This document shows, piece by piece, positions 56,711 to 64,000 of a stretch of 64,000 nt of DNA. Made by a program: the position numbers and the translations under genes. The notes below the pieces were generated by a model. That model worked only from the letters and a program-made list of their open reading frames with translations. It had not been told where the DNA came from and did no database searches. How positions within the stretch are numbered: the first letter of the stretch is position 1; the number at the start of each line of letters is the position of its first letter. The stretch is from NCBI GenBank assembly GCA_947069175.1, contig CAMTDV010000013.1:53450610-53514609 (forward strand). The letters are read 5' to 3'. Source of the stretch: Scalesia atractyloides (Eukaryota; Streptophyta; Magnoliopsida; Asterales; Asteraceae).

Positions 56711-58001
56711 CACTCTATCTCCCTGTTGTGTCTTGACACCGCAAAAGAAAATGAGATGGAAAGCGGTAGAGGCTAATAAGACTCCCACGTGTCTGGTGTG
56801 TTAAATCCTTCAAATGCCCTTACAACAGTTCATTCAGTTTGTTTATTAACATATAGTAATTCTATATTATCATTTTGTATATGAGATCTCATTTTTTAAG
56901 TAAATTCTATAATGTAGTTGGCAAATGTTGACTATAACTTTGTTTATAATGTATATCTGATGGTATATTGTACTTTTTTTTATCAGTATGATCTTATATC
57001 ATGAAGTAGTTATAGCCCCCCAAGTTGGGTGCAGGGGCGTAAAAAGCGTGCTATCAACATTATGTGCAGGTGTAAAACCATGTTAAGTATAACAAACAAC
57101 GACCAATCTTGGAACAAGTGAAAGATAAAAACATGAATTTCTAACACCAAATGACTCATGCGTCGTAATCCTAAATGAAATCGAATTTATATCTTCACGT
57201 ATTAGAAAGACGAGAGGGTAAACTAACCCGAAAGACTAAATATAACCACCAAACACGTTGCTAAGTAAACTTTCTATAAAACATTAAAAACCCTAAAGTT
57301 TAGTGTCAAAAAAACCGTCGCAAAAGACAAAAAGGTTAATGTTCATCATTATAGATAAATGTTATATATTTATTTATACGTAAAATACTAATGTACAAAA
57401 TTATTCAAATGGGACAATTTGATAATTTTATGCACGTAGGTCACTGATAGAAGTTTTTTTTGTCCTATTTAGGTCACGTGATAACTTAAAAACTGCGTAA
57501 CTGCGTAAGTAGGTAAAAAAGTTTTGATTATTTAGTTTTTTAATGTTATAAAATATTTAGTTTGGTCCGATGTTATTATTTAGTTCTTGATGTTATGGTT
57601 CGATGTTATTATTTAGTTTTTTTGTATATGTATTTATCAGCTTCAAACTAATAATTTGTATTCAAATAATATTTGTTTTCTTAAATTTTAATAATTAATT
57701 ACGTATTTGTCTATAATATGCCTCTTATGTAACTGGAATTTAACTAAAGGTGGATGGGTTAGTCTAGTGGAGTGAAATTGTAATAAAATAGAAAACTTGT
57801 TATATAAATTGCAAAACATTTAGAGATTGTAAAATAATGCAATGAACTATAAACCATTAGGACCATAACCGCAATGGACTCTAAAAAAGATAATATTTGA
57901 GCTTTATTTGTAACTTTTACTTTTTACTGCATCATAAAGATATACGATGTGAGTGGTTTTGATAATGTTCATGGTTCCTTTTATGTATTGAAACATTGTT
58001 T
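56711..58001. other. Intergenic flank of the copia nest
   Basis: GAGATCTCATTTTTTAAGTA at about 56882 also occurs left of the nest at 35715. 57657-57830 matches the complement of about 35380-35500 (ATTACGTATTTGTC, AAATATTATTTG, AAAGGTGGATG). No gene is seen. Confidence 0.55.
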
Positions 58002-59510
58002 TTACGGCTTCATAAGATTTTGCTGAAATTTGGCACACTTACAAACACTTAAGAGACGACTTGCCGCTAGATAAAGCAAGCTCCTTATTCTACCATAACA
58101 CTCATCAAGGGTAAAACGTATATTAGTTGCCATGCGAGTGTTATATTTATCTATAAAGGTGTCATTTTCGTATTGTTTTTTTTTGTACACATGGTGGAGG
58201 TAATGTGTTAGTAGGGGTAGGAAGGGCTACGATTCAACCCTATATTCGTAGTGTAATTTTTTTTCGATTTTATACAAAGGATATCCTTGAACAAATACGA
58301 GGATACCTCTAACAAAAAATAGGATACTTGATAGGATTATGCAATCGACTGGGCCTAGAATATTTAAACAATGTTATGGTTTGTACGGTTGAAAAAGAAA
58401 CTTTTGATAAAGTATAAAAAGACGATGTAATGGAACGATTTTAAGCCATGAAAACACAAAGAAGACAAATCTCTTAGGTATTTGTTTACCTTTATTTATT
58501 ATCGTGTTTTTTTATTTATTATTGTATGATTGTACGGTAAAAAAAATGAGAGACACCTGAATTAATGGGCTAGGTCCTTCACCATTTATACATGAAATTT
58601 GCAAATTCGTCATGTAGAACTTGATTCGTTGTACCCAAAATAATACATTCAAGATAAATTTGAATAAGAAGTATATGATTCTCTCTTTTCTTTACAAAAT
58701 AAAGTGTTATCTACCTTTTCCATCCAATATTCATTGGTGACTAAAAATATATTTTTATTTGTCATAAGGCTCTAGAAGCTCGTTTGAAACCATAAAGAAA
58801 TCTTTTTTATTTTTTAATTTATATAACCTGGTGATTGTGATACATAAACTTCACTAACAATCTCATTTAAAAAAAAAACACTTTTAACATCCATTTGAAA
58901 TATTTCAAACCAACAATTTATCACAAGTAGATTTTTTGTACATATTTATCTAGCAACCAGCATAACCAGTCCCTTATTGTTGGTTATGACCTCGTGCTAT
59001 AATTTAACTTTATTCTTTTAATGTTACCGTTCCCATCCATCTTATTTTTTGTGCCTATGATTGTATGACCCCACTAGGAACTAGAGCTAGTTCTCATAAT
59101 TCATTTATAGTAATCTGCTTTAATTCTTTTTTTTTTTTTTTTTTTTCATATTGTAATGCTTCCTTTGTATTCTTAGGTTCAGTTTAGACATAAATGTAGC
59201 AAACAAACCTATATTTTGAGCTTCTAGTTTAAGTTTTCTATCGTTTGATCAATTGGATGATCTTTTATATATTTAATGTTGGTAGGTACTTCATTAGCTG
59301 TACCACTATTTTCACTTAATGCTGTTAAATGAATTATGGCTTCAGTTTCTTCCACGCTATCTTATTCTAGTGGGGTAGTTTGGTAAAGAAAATGTTTAAT
59401 CACATGTAACATTAGGTGATTCTATTGTTTCTTTGTTTAATACTCTATCGCCTTCGCAACTTTGTGAATATTCTAAAATCAATGTAGTGTGACTCAGCGT
59501 CCTCTATCAC
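58002..59510 (-). pseudogene. Fossil copia pol fragment
   Basis: The minus strand, read with many frame changes, shows LKQITINEL-stop-ELALVPSG, GTKNKMDGNGNIKRIKLNY (RT start, normally GTKWVFRNK...GNVVRNKARLV), DVKSVFFLNEIVSEVYVSQS (first catalytic Asp region), then KVDNTLF...IYL-CIILGTTNQ (remnant of the YVDD box). The leftmost part (58190-58002) reads RIRSLLYLAASRLLSVCKCAKFQ, the RT/RNase H linker. No LTRs were found. It is older than the 36-56 kb nest, judging by the density of breaks. Confidence 0.75.
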
Positions 59511-59514
59511 CTTA

Positions 59515-60110
59515 TTATCTTTGGCGCCCCTTTCTTATTTTTTGAACGCCGTGAGGGGGTGCTATCCATCTCTTTGCCAAACAAATAGTGGGCGTCGAGC
59601 ATTGATTTCGAGAAAGAGGTCAAAGATGACCGTTTTCAAATGATCAAATTTAAAAAAATCTTAAAAGTTTTATTATATACATACATGTATTAAACAAACC
59701 AACCACAAACTCATTCACTGAAACCTACAAATTCGTTCCAATCATTTATAAAAAAATGTCATCCGATTCTTCATCCGATTACTACTAACCTACACTCAGA
59801 AAGAAGGCGTCCGAGCTAGGATACATGACAGGGACACACACCATAACCTTCAAGCTGATTTGACCGAACACCTATGATTTGATTTGGATAGTGAAACCAT
59901 GACAAGTGGAGATTTAGTTTAAGTTTAAAATATAAGTATTTTCTTTGTTTGCATCTTTTTAAGTAACTTGTATTTTTTCAAGTGACATTGTACTTTTTTG
60001 TATTAATATTATATTTTTTATATTTTATTTATGTTATTTAAATTAAATTTGATTAAAAAAATAATTAGGTAATAATTATGCCGCCTTTAAACCATTGCAA
60101 GGATGTTAAA
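59515..60110 (+). mobile_element. PIF/Harbinger-like remnant
   Basis: Near 59840 the plus strand reads HHNLQADLTEHL-stop-FDLDS, resembling the C-terminus of PIF/Harbinger transposases (LQADLVEHLW type). The left part has GGCGCCCCTTTC and GTGGGCGTCGAGC; the right part GCCGCCTTTAAACC. Terminal repeats and a 3-bp duplication could not be fixed. Confidence 0.4.
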
Positions 60111-60125
60111 GGAAGTAACTTTAAC

Positions 60126-60157
60126 CCCTCCCCCCCCCCCCCCCCGCCCCACCCCAC
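60126..60157. repeat. Poly-C tract
   Basis: About 20 C in near-continuous run, followed by GCCCCACCCC. It is a likely site of length error in sequencing. Confidence 0.9.
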
Positions 60158-60499
60158 ATATGACATGATGGTATAAAGCTTCTAGAGGCTTTATGCTACA
60201 CCACCTAACTAACCTAACTAAGAACACTTCTTCATATGTCTCAGGGTCAAACTTTGTGAGATGGGCTCTTGTATTTAGAATAAAACACTCAACCAGTTAC
60301 TCTAAGGTGACCTGTTGATGGGTTTCTATGATTGATTCGTTTATATGGTGCTTTATTTAAGATTGATCTAAGGGGAGTAAAGGACATTTTAGGGTAGTAA
60401 CTTAGTCTGACTAATCTAGTACTGACATGTCAAATTTACTAAAAAGTACCTAGCACTACAAAATACTAGCAACGCAATATCTTAAGTGCACTAGAACGT

Positions 60500-60765
60500 T
60501 CTTTTTTTAATTTAAATAACTTAATTAAAATTTGAATTTCAAAACAATTTAAATTAAACAAACTTATAAAATATACATAGAAAACACAATAAAATAAAAA
60601 TAGAAAAAAAACATAGATATAAAATGAAATTATTCCTCATATTCCTCCTCTAGCTTCAAGATGGACCACAAGATCATTTTAAGTTGATAATGTGTTTCTC
60701 GATCCATCAACTCACGAAGAGCATTATTGTCACCGGGTTGGATGACGGGATCCCGGATGCGGGCC
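60500..60765 (-). mobile_element. Second PIF/Harbinger-like remnant, opposite strand
   Basis: The minus strand encodes DNNALRELMDRETHYQLK followed, after a frame change, by NDLVVHLEA/KLEEEYEE, again like the LKNDLVEHLW end of PIF transposases. The AT-rich tail (AATTTAAATAACTTAATTAA) resembles the complement of the tail at 60025-60070. Confidence 0.4.
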
Positions 60766-60829
60766 GGTGAGAACGCATTTATAGCAAATTCCACTATCAA
60801 CTTCTAAGGCAATCCTGTGTAACTTCAAT

Positions 60830-62720
60830 TCATGCATCGTCAAACTTCATTCCCTGTAGCAAGCGTAAATATTTGGGTCAACTACAAAAAGCTGGTGAGT
60901 AAATCTAAACTAAATAAAAATAATTTATTTTGAAAATAAACATTCAATTCATGTCTTAATCGAGTATCACTAATAATAAACATTAAACACTAAATAAAAT
61001 AAACCAATGCATGCGTTAGTATCTAGCCCTGAGGAGCAAGACTCAATGAAGGCGATACCTATCCACATATAGCCATGGATAAATGGTCAGCCAATCAATC
61101 CATTATATGCTTGCTTAAATAACACAACAGTTAAAACCAAATAAACAAGTAACACATAATCTACACAATGAATTTGCATGCTTGATAATTGAATAAAATG
61201 AATATGAGATTTGCGTAACACGTTGATACACCCCAAACTATTTTAAAATAAAATAGGGAAAGATCTACTCACTATTTGCAAAAAAAATAAAAATCCTATG
61301 AATGTACAACGATGGAAACGAATGATCCGAATAAGATTACCCTAAAATATAATAACAATATTTTAAACAAAGGGAACAACATACACGTGACTAAACATTC
61401 GGGTTCTTTTATTTGAAGGCTTTTGTGTAAAACAATATTATATATATAATTTCCTAATAAAAAATATTTAAAACATTAAATGATTATATAAAAAAATATA
61501 GATTTGATTGGAATTATTATTTCAAGGTATAATACATAAAATTAATTATGTGATTATATTTTTGTGAGTCTTGTATTTTGATAACAAATTTTCAACAAAA
61601 CTAATAAATAAATATACAAGTTCCTTAATAATTAATTAAACAAAGCTATAAGTCCATATATGCATAAATAAATATACACTTTGATAGGAATTATTTAAGA
61701 TATAATAATATGAAATTATATAAGTTACTATATTTTTTTATGAATACTAAATTTAAATAGTTTTAATTCACCATCTAATTAATTTTACTAACTAGATAAT
61801 TATAATCACGTTATGTGTAACATTAGTTTTATCCAACATGGTTATATTTTTGTAACAATAAAATTAGTTATATTTGTAAAAAGAATAGAAAAGTCTTACA
61901 ATTTATTTAATCTCTATATTATGAACAATTACAAATTTAAATATGAAATTTGTTATATGAATTCCACAACTAAATTAGCTATTGAAAAATCACAATATAT
62001 AATTGTATTTTACCATAATTTTCTAAACAAATATATCATGTTTAATTATCCAATAATCCTAAAATTTCCTGAACCTAATCTAATATGTTAATGATCAGTT
62101 GTAGAGCATGAAAAACTAAACAGATTGGGCTCAAGAATCACCTGATTTCGTTGAGAATTGAGGGAGAATTTGTGAGATTGAGTTATGAGTCCTAGCTTTG
62201 ATCTTCACTTGAATTTGCGAGATCTAGTGGTTGTTAACTGTAATTAAGGGTGAGGAATTGCGTGAAAAGGTGAGAGGATTCTATTGGTATAAGTTTTATA
62301 AGCTATTGATGTCGAATTAAGGGGAAACCGATCGTGTTCCTTGAAGATCTTTAATGGTGAGTTTAATCTGAATTGACTAGAGTAATTATGGAGTGTAATG
62401 AAGCGAGTAAATGGTAAGGAAATTTGGTTATTTGTTCATTTTGACCCCTCAACTATCCTAACTTCATTAACTTATATATTTAACTTCATTATATTGTTTC
62501 CTTTGTAAAAACTAACGGATTTAACTTGATTTTATTTATAACATAAATATATTAAACCCGCAAAATAATTACATTAATTAAATTAATACATGAAAATATT
62601 ATAAATAAAAGTTCTCATTTATTTATTTATTTTGCTAAGATCTGGTATAGAAAACGAGTCGGGTTTTCTAGGATCCGTTTTGGCGGATGCTACCGTCTCC
62701 TTTACTTTTCAGAATTTCAT
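60830..62720 (-). mobile_element. Decayed gypsy-type LTR region
   Basis: On the minus strand, AATTTCGGGATGAAATTC (about 62715) is the phrase that commonly precedes the 3' LTR of plant gypsy elements. A GTAGCATCCGCC start follows near 62690, resembling TGTAACATCC. Further left, GATACACCCC (61229) and GGTGAGTAAATCTAAACTAA (60890) match the 42617-44895 solo LTR at 43254 and 42890. Ends and target duplication are lost. AT-rich, no coding. Confidence 0.5.
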
Positions 62721-64000
62721 CCCGAAATTTGCTTGGGGGCATTCTTTGGAAACAAGTGTTTGTACTTTTCCAACATTCCGTCTTCACATTCCTAGGTAAA
62801 TTTTGGTCCACGTTTAGACTCCCAACAAACTTTGACTATTGGAATTCTGGAGGGGTATGGTCCAAAAACTCTGCGCCTGCACAAGGAACCATACCCTCAT
62901 AATGACATCGCAAGGATAACTTTGCGTGCAATGCGCAACGGTGCGCCATTCTTGAAACCAGCAGGTTGTCTAAAAAACCTTGCACGCAACACGCAATGGT
63001 ATTGCAACCTTGATACTAGCAGTTTGCACAACAAATCTTGCGCACACTGCGCAACGGCAAATTAGACCTAGAAGCGTAGGTCCCTGACCCTGAGCGGATC
63101 AAACAATCATCTAGCCGCGAAGTCCTAGAACCTTTCACAAGGCCAAGACCAACATGTGAGCAACTCATAGTCTTGAGAAAAAGGACTTAATCCCTACAAC
63201 TCCGCGCTGGCTAGTAAGCACTGATAAAGCCACGCGGAAGGGAGAAGCGTAAACAGGCGTTGACTAAGTACAAGGGTGCAGAGTGGCAGAGCTGTGACCC
63301 AATAACCCGCGGCAGGTTGTGTCGGAACACATCGCATGATGAACAGTCATGCAGAAGGCAGACTGTATGCAAGGACGTACACGTGGCACCAACACTCACG
63401 CCAGCGACTGTCACGCGATATCCACTATCAGCTGATGACAGGTCCGACACCAAGGACAACTGCTATAACACGTGGCTCCACTCACCATGCGCCAAGCGCA
63501 CCTCCTGCCAAAGACCATTAGTGGTCGATTCAGAGGAGACATAATGGATATTCTTGGTCGTCGGGACCAGGCCCAAGGCACATCAGCCCATCTCCTACAC
63601 ACTTTTCTTCGGCTATAAAATAAGGATTACACCACAAGGTAAACCACTTACGATCATACGCTAACACACATTACTACTCAGTACTTGCTTATTATTTGCA
63701 ATCCCCGATACTTATTCTCACGTCAGAGTGTGGTCACGGAGAAAACTCTCCCCCTTTCTCTCGTGACGAGGCTAACGGCGTTTCTTTCAGTGAGCTTGAA
63801 GTGAGATCACCCCGAAGACAAACGAGAGATAACCTTTTATGCAGAGACGTTGAGCTGTAACCAAGATATCTCCGGATAACCTCTCGGTTCAGCCAGTGTT
63901 TCTTCAAATTCGACTACATTTCAACTGTTTCTTATCGCGATCCATGATTTCGACAGGCCTTTCAACAAAATGCATCGGCTCATCAATCTGTATATATCCT
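62721..64000 (+). mobile_element. LTR-like sequence running off the right edge
   Basis: From about 62870 the DNA is clearly GC-richer and carries TGCGCAACG/TGCGTGCAATGCGCA words. A TATA box (GGCTATAAAATAAGG, about 63611) is followed by a leader-like stretch with GTCACGGAGAAAACTCTCCC and CTCTCGTGACGAGGCTAACG. This is the layout of the U3-R-U5 part of plant LTR retrotransposons. The element start, PBS and coding part are not visible in the window. Short frames here have no domain. Confidence 0.5.

Noticed and set aside
63211..63602. Overlapping 60-94 codon frames on both strands near the right edge
   Set aside because: Frames stay open on both strands because the region is GC-richer; no domain or codon signal.

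Overview
This is a plant nuclear genome window. Genes are split by GT-AG introns and have 5' UTR introns, the DNA is AT-rich, and most intergenic space is layered LTR retrotransposons and MITEs. The copia element with an extra 3' ORF resembles elements I know from Asteraceae (Tanacetum/Artemisia type), so an Asteraceae host is my best inference; nothing in the window proves the species.

Layout. 1-1.8 kb: a tRNA-Ile(AAU) gene and MITE remnants. 1.8-7.45 kb: an inverted duplication carrying a leucine-rich-repeat receptor fragment. It is split by a non-autonomous copia-like LTR element (2673-7206, TSD AGTAA), whose right LTR is itself split by a 1.9 kb solo LTR (4922-6842, TSD GGAAG). 7.6-10.5 kb: a complete four-exon FLX-like coiled-coil gene (+). 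12.2-15.9 kb: prefoldin subunit 2 (-), with an intronless CDS and a ~3.1 kb 5' UTR intron. 16-20.9 kb: repeats and a copia reverse-transcriptase fossil. 20.9-28.8 kb: a complete six-coding-exon ubiquitin-activating enzyme E1 gene (+, 1095 aa) with MITEs in most of its introns. 28.8-35.9 kb: repeats, a ~200 bp tandem array, one isolated cytochrome b5 exon and a strong hairpin.

35.95-56.71 kb is a three-level nest. The outer copia element (-, TSD CACTC) is split in gag by a 15.8 kb copia element (+, LTRs 39717-40017 and 55177-55477, TSD GAAAC). That element is split in its gag by a 2.28 kb solo LTR (42617-44895, TSD AGAAC), which carries four tRNA-like modules. The middle element has a long third ORF between RNase H and the 3' LTR. 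All coding parts of the nest are broken. 56.7-64 kb: another copia pol fossil, two opposed PIF/Harbinger transposase remnants, a decayed gypsy-type LTR, and at the right edge a GC-richer LTR-like stretch with a TATA box.

The intact genes are housekeeping or regulatory (ubiquitin activation, tubulin/actin chaperoning, a flowering-related coiled-coil protein). They share no pathway and sit as islands among transposons. The features most worth a second look are the tandem tRNA-like modules in the 42617-44895 LTR, the W-box-rich 60 bp array in the 4922-6842 LTR, the inverted LRR duplication, and the ORF3 of the middle copia element.
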